A stretch of DNA of 64,000 nt. Origin: Reticulascus tulasneorum. Its lineage: Eukaryota > Ascomycota > Sordariomycetes > Glomerellales > Reticulascaceae. The notes under the pieces are model-generated. The model saw only the letters and a list, made by a program, of their open reading frames with translations. It did no database searches and was not told where the DNA came from. This document shows positions 36,588 to 46,607 of this stretch, in pieces. Position 1 is the stretch's first letter, and each line of letters starts with the position of its first letter. The position numbers were made by a program, and so were the translations under genes. Location of the stretch: NCBI GenBank assembly GCA_001557505.1, contig LSAX01000005.1, forward strand, positions 2,170,001 to 2,234,000. The letters run 5' to 3'.

Positions 36588-39007
36588 ATGCCCTCGTTGA
36601 AGGTCCCGGATACCGGTCTCCTGCTGGAGATCGGTGCCACCACCACCTCACTACCCCCCCAAGCCTTCCCCATAACCCTCAGCGATAGTGTGATTGAGGA
36701 CATGATAAGATGTGTGCAAGATGGCGGGGATTTGGAATTATCACTGGGAAACAGCCCCGTAAGTTTGTTCGGAGTTTTCTGGCCTGCGTCGTCGTCTAGC
36801 TGTAATTGTTGCATCTCCTGAATGGCTTGAACGAGCAACAATGGCTCTTCTCGGGAGCCATTGTCTCGAGCATGAATGCCCTCAATCCCCCCAAACAATG
36901 GCTACCGTCCAAGACGCTCCTGTTGCTGACCATTCGCCGTCTCTAGACCTTTTTCTATGGCTCCAACTCACACATCCTCTCGCCGATACCCGAATCCTTC
37001 TCCTGCGACCTCTTCCTCACAAAGCCTTTCGAATCCACAAAGCGAGCCTCCCAAATACCAAACACCATGTCGTTGTGGAAGAAGCCCAAGAACTTTCCAG
37101 CGGCCCCGGAGCCGAGCGTCCGCGTGGAGACCAGAGATGTCAAGACTGGCCGGGTGGTGAAGTCGAAGCCGGTCGTATCTTCTGCATCCTCGGGGCGTGA
37201 CTCAGATATAGAAAATCTGCAGAACTCCATTGCCGCCGCAGAGGCGTCCAAGAAGCAGTATGTAGAGTCTGCTCGGGGAACTGAGTTGGAAGCTGACACA
37301 GGACATAGCTCGAGAGTGCTCGATACATTACCGTCGACCAAGAAGGGTTCAAGCAAGACGGCCAAGTCGAAACTGCTATCGAGCATGGCGTCGTATGGTG
37401 GCAGAGACGCCCGGTCATTACCCTCGTCTCCGGCGTTGACTGCCGTTGGATCCCCGGCATTGACCCCTGTTCTCTCGGCCTCGCAGCAAGCCATGGAGAA
37501 GGCCAAGGAGGCGAGGTGGACAATCGTACACGAATTGGCGGCGCAAGAGCAGCCGTGGGATTACCTGGAAGCACAGTGGAGTGGTAAGGAAGAAGACTTC
37601 AAAGCCGCCTTGGAGAAAATGGCAGATTTCAACTCAGACACTCAAAAGTGGGCGATGAAGAAGAACTACTGGAGAGAGCTGGATGTGTGGAAGTATGATT
37701 ACGCCAGCCAGGAAGATCGGCAAAAGGCGATCGACAATGCCATCCGACAGTTTGACCGAATGAGACTGGCCACGACCGAGCCAGAGTGGCAGAAGCTCCT
37801 GCCTCGAGAAGAAAGAGGGAAGGGCAAGGTACTGAGCAAACTACAAGCCAATATTGCCAAGGGTCCCACGCCTACGGCCCCGAAGATCAAGGTGCAAAAG
37901 GCGGACGACGGGAATAGCGACGCGGGCGGCAAGGACGAGGATGTACCCAAGAAAGGTGGAGAGAGCATGGCACGATCCAATTCTCAACCGCTACCGCCGA
38001 AGCCCAAGAAGGTTGCCGAGAAGGATGCCCAGGCAAAGCGGCTAGCGACTACCTCGAAGAAGCCGGCCACGCCGAAAACCTCACCAACCAAGAGCAAGGA
38101 CAAACTCACAGCAGCCAAGGGTGGTCGTATTCTATCGGCAGAGTTCGTCACCAATTCTGACTCCGATTCAGATTCCTCGGAGGAGCAACCGCTGGCTGTG
38201 AAGGTTGCGGCCGCAAAGTCAAAGCCGGTTCAGCTCCCCGTACCTCCCCGGAAGCCGAAGGAGGCTCCCGCACCGCGGCCCAAACCCAAGACGGCGGCCA
38301 AGGAGCCTGTTAGTAGAGAGCCTGTTAGAGAGCCCGTCAGAGAGCCTGTCAGGGAGACGGTTAAAGAGCCCGTCAGAGAGCATGTCAGAGAACCCGTGAG
38401 AGAACCTGTGAGAGGAGCTGTGAGGGAGCCGGCCAAGGCTAGGGAGCCTATCAAGGCGCCCATCCGGCCAGTGAAGGCGGTCAAGCCGCAGCCCCCCAAG
38501 CGACGACGCGAGGATGATGACGATGACGATGGCGACAGTTCCAGCTCAGGGACACCGCTTTCCAAACGCATCAAGCCCAAACAACCCCTCAAGGCAGCTG
38601 TTAACCTCAAACATCGTCCCTCTGATGCGTCGCAAAACTCGCGCGGCACGTCCTCCGGTGTTTCGTACAAGAGCAAAAACACATCACCGACCAAGTCCTC
38701 ACCGCTGGCCTCCTCACCACCCACCAACGCCTCAGATATCGATACTTCGGATCCCAAGAAGCGCAAGTCCGACAGCTCGGACTCACGCGAGGCTAAGCGC
38801 CAGCGAGGTCTGCACCAGGACCTTGTGACGAAGGCCCTGCGATTCAAGCTCTTCTACGAGAAGTACGAGACCCTACACTACGAGGTTGCAGTGATGGACA
38901 ACCCGCCCAAGGACAAGATGACGGACTTGCTAGAGATGAGGGCACGGCTTAAGGACTTGAAGAACGAGATTTACAAGGAATGCCCGCCTGCCATAACGGT
39001 GGCGTAA
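36588..39007 (+). CDS. ELL-like RNA polymerase II elongation factor
   Basis: Exons 36588-36758 and 36947-39007 join in phase 0 across a 188 bp intron (donor GTAAGT, acceptor CTCTAG) to give 743 residues. Residues 1-100 (LLLEIGATTTSLPPQAFPI, then TFFYGSNSHIL across the junction) match the N-terminal ELL domain that contacts Pol II. The middle is disordered and basic with SD runs, a tandem REPV repeat and NLS-like clusters (PPKRRRED, PKKRKSD). The last 65 residues (LRFKLFYEKYETLHYEV onward) resemble the occludin/ELL C-terminal domain. In fission yeast Ell1 with Eaf1 stimulates Pol II elongation. No EAF partner is visible nearby. An ATG at 37067 would drop exon 1 and the ELL domain, so it is unlikely to be the start. 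Confidence 0.8.
38300..38440 (+). repeat. 12-bp tandem repeat encoding REPV units
   Basis: Inside the ELL-like gene about ten imperfect copies of GAGCCYGTYAGA encode EPVR units with variants (ETVK, EHVR, GAVR). The 12 bp unit keeps the frame, so copy number can change without breaking the protein. Confidence 0.85.
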
Positions 39008-40904
39008 ACCTTGTTGGCTGTCCTCCCCGCCAGAGGAAACGTAGATGATGACGAACAGAGAGTGGATATTGCATGGGGATGAAGAGAGTCTGGAACTCCA
39101 GACTGTCATATGAAAAGATCAAGCAAGCATACAACAACAGCGAAAAAATGTATATTTTTGGCATTTGCATTGGACATGGTCCCGGTTGAGGATCACTGCA
39201 TAGAGGTTGCATGGAAAAGGACGGCACTGGGAACTGGACCTGGATAGGCCATGTTACTCACAGATACCGCAGACAGACTAGTAGTCTAATTGAAAACATC
39301 TCAATGAATAGTCGTCTTTCATGCCCCTGATGTGATGGCCTACGTACAAACTATGGAAGGGAATAACACTTTCTTTAGTCCATGGACGGACAACGAGCTC
39401 CTGGCCCCCATGCAGCGAAGCCACAAACCTGATTTGATAGCAACAGACGTTCCTACCACAAGATGGAGATGGTATAGTCGTGAACCATCGCTACCTTTCT
39501 TTCTCTGAGGTTGTTTTCTTTTTGTTGTCACAGCTAACAGAGAAAGTTCCATCAAGACTACGTACCTTAGTCCAAGGCCGCCCAACTCCGCCAAATTGAA
39601 TGCTTTCTCATCGTTGATTGCGCGTCCGGAAGCACTTCCTTTGACAGTACGTATTGGTGATCACCACCTACATAGATTGGGCCACGCAATACATTTTCGT
39701 GGTCTCCCGGGATATCCACCGACTTTGGTAGGCGGTTCCCGTTTCGATTGCTGCCCCTTTAAACTCTTCACATTACGGCCCGTATATCAGTTGCTCACAC
39801 ATCTGAATGAAACTCCAGCTCCCTTCAGGCCATCCTCTCTTTCATAGAGCTCCAAGCCTAAAACCAGCTTTCCAAGGCAAAAACCATCACCACCACCAAT
39901 ACTGTTCCCGTTTATTACCCCACAACGTCATCACAACACCGGCAGTCTCGAAAAACTTAGATTGTCAATGCCAACCGACCCTCCTCCCCCCATAGCACTG
40001 CCGCGTTCCCCATATGCGCTTCCCCATGTATACAACGCCCCGTTTTAAGCTTCTCCGGATAAAGTTCCCAGAAAAGGGTGTGTTTCACGCAGGTCGGGTA
40101 AAGTGATCTACCTTGTCAGACCTGAGCTGTCCTTCTTTTTTTTTTTTTTTTTTTTTTGGCCCAGCCCACAAAGGTAGCTGGGCTTCCCGGTTGATCGTCA
40201 GGTACCGAAGCTTAATTCCGGGACCGGCCAAGACGGCCAGAGAAGAAATCCCATGAGCTCCAATCTTAATTTTAACTTTCCTTTTTATCTGAGGGGTTGA
40301 CAGTCTCAGAATCTCACCCCCAGATTTGTCGTTGCGCCAAGCCGGCAACGTTCCCGCCCTGGACGATGCAGAGTGGCTTTCGGCTTGCCATGCCGGTTGT
40401 CTGCAGTCGCGGAAGCACTTTCTTTCTTCTCCATTTGACTTGGCAAGTTTTCAGCAGCTGTGTGCTCTACTTCTTCGGTCAACTGCATTCAGTTGAAGGA
40501 TAACCTTGTTGAAAGCACGGAGAGAGCTTGGCTGACTGTATGTTTGTCACCGTCGGTTTTGGGAGATATCGTTATTTTATAATAGGACAAAGAATTTAAG
40601 AACAAAGTTCTACATATCAGGTTGCAATCAACAAATGTGTGCAAACTCCATAATTGCAGAATGGGAACTGCTCGGGATGATTCTACCTAACGCTCAACCA
40701 CAATCGGGAGGCTCCTAGATGCTTGAGGTTTATGTCAAACCGACTTTGAAACTGATTGAATGAAGCGATAGCTTTTGTTCCCAATGGCTTAAATATGACC
40801 CACCACGACAAGCTCTTCGCCATTCATCGCAGAGCACCTCTATACCAAGTACGACGGGTACAATATTCTGCCTTATTTGTGCCTTCTGTTGACGGTGCAC
40901 CACG
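39008..40904. other. Intergenic region with 22-nt poly-T
   Basis: This 1.9 kb lies between two tandem plus-strand genes. No gene was recognised. A 22-nt poly-T lies at 40136-40157. It should contain the ELL-like 3' UTR and the promoter of the next gene. Confidence 0.5.
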
Positions 40905-41720
40905 ATGCCATCTCGAGAATCAAGCTCCCCACCAAGACCTCGAAACTCACGTTATGATGTAGATGATATTGTTTACCGCTTCCCATACCGCAACCCACAT
41001 TATCCTAGCTATGTTCCTTTGGTTCCGCTTAGGCGACCTTCTGGCACCGGATACACTGGCTATCCGACGTATTATGACTGGCCACGGCCGAGACGTTACC
41101 ACAGTCCTGGGAAAGATGAGGGTCGCCTTGTTCAGAACTTGACGCTTGATGAGTTAGATCTCGACTCGCCTCCACAGAAACCCCGGCGGGCCGTGGTGCA
41201 ACTCGCTCTGCAGCACGTGCACAATCAAGTCAAATACGCCGAAGAGTTCTACTCGGCTGTATTGTGCGAATTCGAGGAGGACGTTGCACAAATAAAGAAG
41301 TTCGCGGACAAGAAAATTCTGGATTCGGTCTGGTGCAAAAAGGTTGAGGTGAAAGGCAAGGCAGCAGCGGAAACTACCACCAATTTCGATATCCTTGATG
41401 GCACACTAGCATTCTCCCTGGACCAGCTCAAGAAAGCGGACAGGCCAGGATGGTTGGAGCATCACCATTGGAACGATGACTTGATCAACCGGATCGATCA
41501 TATTGTCAGACGCACTATTCAGTCATGTGAAGAGATTTTGAGGCTCGCTAAGAAGGCGAAACACGACCAATCGGCATGCAAAACATTGGTGTCGGATTTG
41601 AAGGAGGTGAAGGATCTGACGGACATGGCATCCACCGCGAACAAAGAGCTCTTTTCGAGTGGAAAGACCAGTCCCGAGAGAGAGTCGGAAGGAAATGAGA
41701 ATCAAGAGACATGCTCATAA
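40905..41720 (+). CDS. Uncharacterised helical protein, 271 aa
   Basis: A single exon starts at the ATG in CACGATGCC. The first 70 residues are rich in Pro, Tyr and Arg (RFPYRNPHYPSYVPLVPLRR). From about 85 to 255 the sequence is charged and helical with heptad-like spacing (VVQLALQHVHNQVKYAEEFY; EILRLAKKAKHDQ), suggesting coiled coils. I see no signal peptide, transmembrane segment or catalytic motif, and I do not recognise the family. The coherent composition over 271 residues supports a real gene. It lies in the same direction as its neighbours on both sides, with long gaps. Confidence 0.6.
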   Translation: MPSRESSSPPRPRNSRYDVDDIVYRFPYRNPHYPSYVPLVPLRRPSGTGYTGYPTYYDWPRPRRYHSPGKDEGRLVQNLTLDELDLDSPPQKPRRAVVQLALQHVHNQVKYAEEFYSAVLCEFEEDVAQIKKFADKKILDSVWCKKVEVKGKAAAETTTNFDILDGTLAFSLDQLKKADRPGWLEHHHWNDDLINRIDHIVRRTIQSCEEILRLAKKAKHDQSACKTLVSDLKEVKDLTDMASTANKELFSSGKTSPERESEGNENQETCS

Positions 41721-42672
41721 TGGCGCTATTGACGATGAGCGGCTCGGGAGCATATTTGTGCGTCTACATGACGAGGCCATGTACCAACGCAGGTAGAAGA
41801 TTAGCAGTATCCTTACTCCGAGTGACGCAATAGATCCTCGCTTACCTAAAAGAAAAAAAAGAAGCGCCGTCCCCAACAGAGTAACCGGTGAATTGAATTG
41901 TACAGGAAACCGAGAAGGTAATCCAGCACGCCGCGTATCGAGCTCAAGGTGTTTTACCAATCTTCGCAACGGCCCTCCCAGAGGGACACCGAGTCCGATC
42001 CCATCTTCCCCCGAGAGGTATACATGAGACGGCTGCGGGCCCTGCTTTTCTGATGCCAATTGCAAGACGTGAAGTCACGCTAGATCCCTAAGGATAGACC
42101 CGTCATCCCACACAGGGCAGGAGACTGAGGTAGTGATGAAGAGATTACTCAGAATTTCTCACATGCCAGTTGGTTCTCTTTAATCGCCTTTCAGAAGAAC
42201 GACGAACAGGGAGAGATGAGAGGCTGCTCGCGCAGCCTCTCTGTATGTAGCATAGAAACGCAGCGTTGAAGGGGACGGCGCTTGAAGAAAGGGAAGGAAA
42301 GAGAAGTCAGTCAGAGCTCAAAATTTCAGATTTTATTTTCGATGTGGGGGCGTCTGACTCGATCGCAGCCTTGCATATAAGGCTGTCCAATAGGATATCA
42401 CTTCGGCAGGACCCCGCGCCTTCCCGAGCCCTCAGCCCCACCTGAAGGGGTGTGGTGGGGCTCGCAGCTGCCATAATTATTTGGTAACCCACCAAAAGAT
42501 ACCGAGGGGTGCCGTTATCGCGGCCATCATTTGTGAGATTTAGATGCGAAAGATCTAGACCGCCACAATTTTTGCTCATGGATCGTTAGAAAAGAATTTC
42601 CTTCACAGTTTAGTTTTCCCCATAGATTTTTTTATTATGCATATATTATTTAGAGCTTTATAGACAGTAAGA
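41721..42672. other. Intergenic region with a perfect hairpin
   Basis: This 950 bp carries no recognisable gene. It contains a perfect 10-bp inverted repeat at 42218-42241, listed separately. Confidence 0.5.
42218..42241. repeat. Perfect inverted repeat (10 bp stem, 4 nt loop)
   Basis: GAGAGGCTGC, loop TCGC, GCAGCCTCTC. It lies about 500 bp after the stop of the unknown 271-aa gene and about 430 bp before the methyltransferase start. Confidence 0.75.
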
Positions 42673-43816
42673 ATGTTGCCAGACTCCCCCGAAGATTTTC
42701 CCCAAATGTGGCAGCAGCCATCCAGTGGAGAGCTGCTCGGCTGCTTGAAGCTGCTCGAGCTGGGACCCCCGGTGTGGCACCACAAACGGCGGCGGTCAGA
42801 GATAGTACAAGAACAAGAGGCTACGGCTCATACGAGGCTGGAGATCTCAACGTATCTATTTTCTATCATCAAGAGCCAGCTTACTTGGATTCAAGATGAG
42901 GACGAGAAAGAAGCCATCTGGTCGGAGGCCAGTCGCAGGATGAGTGAGCGCTGCGGCAGGACAGGTCTGTTTCCCTAACCCATCGAATACTCCACGGCAA
43001 CTTTCTCACCCCTCTAGCCATGGGCGAAATCACCCGACGATGGCCGTTCAACGAAGAGGCCCTTGGCCCCAGTTTCGAGCTGGTCATTCGTGAGCCGCCT
43101 CTGACTGGAGACAGCCTGGGGCTGAAGACGTGGGGGTCGTCGTATGTCCTTGCTCAACACCTACCACGACTTGGTCCCTCTTCTCTCTTTAGGCTTTTTG
43201 ATGAGTCCCTGGGGCAACCTCGGCCTTCTGTGCTGGAACTCGGATCTGGGACTGGCCTACTAGGACTGGCCGCCGCCGCCCTGTGGAAGGTGCACGTCAT
43301 ACTCAGTGACCTTCCGGAAATCATGCCAAACTTATCGCACAATGTCGAGGCAAACCGATCACTTGTTGGGGCTCTTGGAGGATCTCTCGATGTCGGAGCT
43401 CTGACGTGGGGAGGTTCTGAGGATGAGCTGGACCAAGAGCTGTTTGGCAAGAACAATCAGTTCAGGGTCCGGAACTCCATTTAAACACATCATCAAACTA
43501 GAGGCTGACAATACATCAGGTCGTACTCGCAGCGGATCCACTCTATGATGACAATCACCCGTACCTCCTGTCTGGCGCCATTTCTGGTCAGCTCACGGTG
43601 GAAGACGACGCGAGGGCTGTGGTAATGGTTCCACTGAGAGACCAAACCACTCAAGGCCTCCTGAAAGAATTCAGGAAGGCAATGCTTGGTCAGGATCCTT
43701 CTTTGATTTGCCTCGAGGAAGGGACACTAGACGGACAAGATGACTGGGATGAGGGTGAAGACAAATCTCAAGTCAACTGCTGGTGGGGAGTATTCGCCCG
43801 CCAGCAGCAAACATGA
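42673..43816 (+). CDS. EFM2-like protein-lysine methyltransferase (METTL21 type)
   Basis: Three exons (42673-42964, 43018-43466, 43520-43816), both introns 53 bp, give 345 residues. The Rossmann-fold SAM site is clear: motif I VLELGSGTGLLGLAAA, the acidic post-I strand VILSDLPEIM, and the family-16 block VVLAADPLYD in exon 3. An N-terminal extension of about 100 residues and WGSSYVLAQHL before motif I fit fungal EFM2/Rrg1-type enzymes, which methylate translation elongation factors in yeast; the target here is inferred. The donor of intron 2 is GTCCGG, a poor match, but it is the only GT that restores the frame. An alternative acceptor at CTAG (43492) would add six residues in frame. Confidence 0.83.
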
Positions 43817-44671
43817 TGAAAATTTGGCTGGCACTTGGGACGCAGATACTGTTTTATGAAACCGTAGAGTAAACATGTAGACAGAGCATGGATTGGAAGA
43901 TGTCGTAGAAACGTAGAACTAGACGATAGACGCATACTCAATGATATCGAACGCGTTGCGATAGTTTTCCGTTCACCACCGCCGGCAAACATGTCTATTG
44001 AGCACTCCTTGCCCTGGCTATCGCAATTTGATATGAGTGACTCCTGATTACTAATTATCTAAGTGACTGCCCATGCTTTGACTAAAGCATAATCACATAC
44101 CAAGTCAGTTCCCATGCCACATTTGGTTCTGAATTCTTGTGAAGTCGGAAAACTGCGGGGAGAAACATGCGTAGACCTTTCGAATATGTATATATACCAT
44201 TTTCCTGGCCAATATACCGTCGTATTGAGTCCATTTGGATTCAATGATAAGCAGAGTAGATGAGCACTAGAACTGCCGGGATGGCGAGGTGGCCTGGCAA
44301 AGATGGAAGTGAACAAGAAAGCGACGCCGAGGATGACTAGGAGGAAACGCGGAGACATAGAGGATGGTACCAGATGCCATCAAGACCAGCCCGACATCAA
44401 CTCACGCTGCGGTCATCCCAAACTCATTTCGACTTCATCCCATCTCCTCGCACCTGACGCTCGATGACCACTGCTAGCCCTAACCACATATTATCCAGTC
44501 AGAGGTTTCCCAAATGTCTACCTTCAACTGCACCGCACTTCATCACTGCATACACGTCCGCCACTGGGTATTTAACTCCCTTCACCGAACCCTGTATTCA
44601 AAACGGCAACTTCCCCTCCCGCTTCAGAGACGACTCTTAACAGCGTTGGACCCCAGAGACACAAGAACACG
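43817..44671. other. Intergenic region, possible small secreted ORF
   Basis: This 855 bp lies between two plus-strand genes. The only notable content is a minus-strand frame with a signal-peptide-like start, listed separately. It should also contain the promoter of the gene starting at 44672. Confidence 0.45.
44059..44358 (-). CDS. Possible small secreted or membrane protein, 99 aa
   Basis: A minus-strand frame starts with ATG and a textbook hydrophobic N-terminus (MSPRFLLVILGVAFLFTSIFA) followed by a polar stretch RPPRHPGSS. This looks like a signal peptide or a single anchor. Downstream of about residue 35 the sequence is not convincing (WYIYIFERSTHV), and splice donors GTATAT near 44220 could divert it. 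It is divergent from the 418-aa gene, with starts 314 bp apart. I do not recognise a family, and the whole call may be chance. Confidence 0.25.
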   Translation of the reverse strand: MSPRFLLVILGVAFLFTSIFARPPRHPGSSSAHLLCLSLNPNGLNTTVYWPGKWYIYIFERSTHVSPRSFPTSQEFRTKCGMGTDLVCDYALVKAWAVT

Positions 44672-46097
44672 ATGGTCGGCCAATCAACCTACACCCACCC
44701 CCAGATCAAGTACATTCTCGACAGCCGCATGGACGGCATGGGCAACAAGGCCATCCGCGATGGCTACAAGGCGCTTTTCAAGCAGACGCTCTCGCAGAAC
44801 CAGCTCCGATATGTGTGGTACAAGTATGGGAGCGATCCTGACTACAAGTCTCTACTCCCCTTTCCTCCCCTCTTGGAGCTCCTGCTGACGGACTCGAAGC
44901 ACACCGCGAGTGAACAAGGAGGTTCGATACGAGAAAGGGCAGGGTTTGGCTTCGTATGATCCTCCTCGTTCCTATCTCGGTTGGGAGTGCATGGGAACTG
45001 ACTTGCTCTCACTTTCAGGTCAACTCTTCCTGAGAATGTCGACCCCCATCCGTCTGCGAAGACCAAAGAGGTTCGAAAAGATCCCGAGCCCCGAACCTCG
45101 TAAATTCTACCTCTTCGATCGATCTCGAACGACTACTGACCATGTTCCTAGCATGGCCACAGTCGCCTCCATGATACCGGCCGCTCCCCCTACACGGTAC
45201 ACTCCAATGCCTCCCTTCTTGGCTGGATCCGACTGGGCTCTTAATCAACCTGTGCCATTCGCACATCTGAGCCCTAGGCCGCAGCCAGCTAAGAGAGTGT
45301 TCGACATTGTCGACCAGGGGATATCGGTCCAAGCCCCGAAACGCTTACGCATCGGCAACTCGCCCCTACCTGCGGGGAGTCTGTTGCCGGTGCCTTTCTT
45401 GACAGATACAGTCGACGAGTGCCCGCCTTTCGTTCCCCCATCATTCCTCGAACCAGATCCCGATCTTGGGCCACCCTCATTCCTCCCGCCTTCAGCATCC
45501 ACCTTCCACCCCGAACCCACTACAGCAGAGCTCAGCGAGATCTTTCTGCAAAATTCCTGGGGTAAAGATACTGCCTGCACGTACAAGCATCAAAGCTCCG
45601 AGCTTAACAAGTCTGTCTTTGTGGCGTCCACCCTTGAACCAGAACCCCTTATTCAGTCAATATCGTCGCCGTTCAACTATCCCACCCCTATCGGCTGCGA
45701 GGCGCCTACTACGCCTCTCTTAGGCTATCGAGACGGACAAGAAGTGTCGTTGCTCAGCCCGCCAGGTTCTTACAACATTCCGTACTCGTATACAGAGGCG
45801 CTGCGGGATACTATCCCTCAGTGCGGCTTCGAGGCAGAAGACCTGGAACTGGTGGAGTGGTGGAATGATCCTTATGAGCAGATTGCACATGTATCCGATG
45901 AGAAGTTTAGAAACCAGTTCACTACCCCAATCAAGGAGGACAGCGAGAAAGGACGCGCAGAAATGGAAGAGCCCGAGGTCATCTTGCCAAGCATCGAAAC
46001 CGACGACGGCTGGCAGAGTACGCAAGTCGAAGACGGAAACGAAACACCATCAGCTGCTTCGATGAACAACACTCCAGTCTCTTCCCCGCAAATCTGA
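44672..46097 (+). CDS. Uncharacterised protein with HTH-like N-terminus, 418 aa
   Basis: Four exons are proposed: 44672-44847, 44900-44953, 45019-45099 and 45152-46097, with introns of 52, 65 and 52 bp, good donors (GTCTCT, GTATGA, GTAAAT) and branch sites (CTGAC in each). The first 60 residues form a small helical domain (THPQIKYILDSRMDGMGNKA, then LRYVWYKYGSDPDY) like a helix-turn-helix, suggesting DNA binding. The rest is proline-rich and acidic (PPSFLEPDPDLGPPSFLPP), as in a transcription activation region. Introns 2 and 3 shift the frame by complementary amounts, and the unspliced frame is also open across both, so retention would give a 39-residue-longer product. Function is unknown; a regulator is inferred. 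Confidence 0.65.
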
Positions 46098-46607
46098 CAA
46101 AACGCGTACACTTCTCACATGTCAACCTGAAACTTCACAGCGAATACAACTATTAGTACACCGAACTAGGACAGGGAAGTTTGTGCACAGAAGTAGGTGG
46201 CAAGAAATGTGCCAGGATATCACAAATGGAATAGTCATTGCGACTGTACGTAGTATATCACATATTCTCCCAATACTTCGCCTCTGTGACAACAGTGCCT
46301 CCTCAAACGAACGATGCCGTAAATGCTTTCAGAGACAAAAGACATTTTGGAATCAACCTCCCAGTAGCCCACGGCGCCTAAAAATCCATCCAAAAGGGTA
46401 TCTAGTGCAGGCAAGATGCGAAACGAACTGACTGGCGCTCTCCAAAGTCAACGTCCAAACTTATGTCTCGTAAATGGTGGTGAAATCTTCCCCTGTATAA
46501 AAAGGTGATTGTTGTAATAATATATTTGTTATCGAAATGGTAGGTGTGGAGGGCTCGGTGCCGGGGGAAGGGTAGTATCGCCAGCCAAATGACGAGGCAT
46601 ACTTGAT
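46098..46607. other. Convergent intergenic gap
   Basis: This 510 bp lies between two converging stop codons and is AT-leaning near 46500. No RNA gene or repeat was recognised. Confidence 0.5.

Noticed and set aside
37067..37069. ATG as the start of the ELL-like gene
   Set aside because: Joining exon 36588-36758 in phase 0 adds 97 residues with the conserved ELL N-terminal domain, so this ATG is internal.
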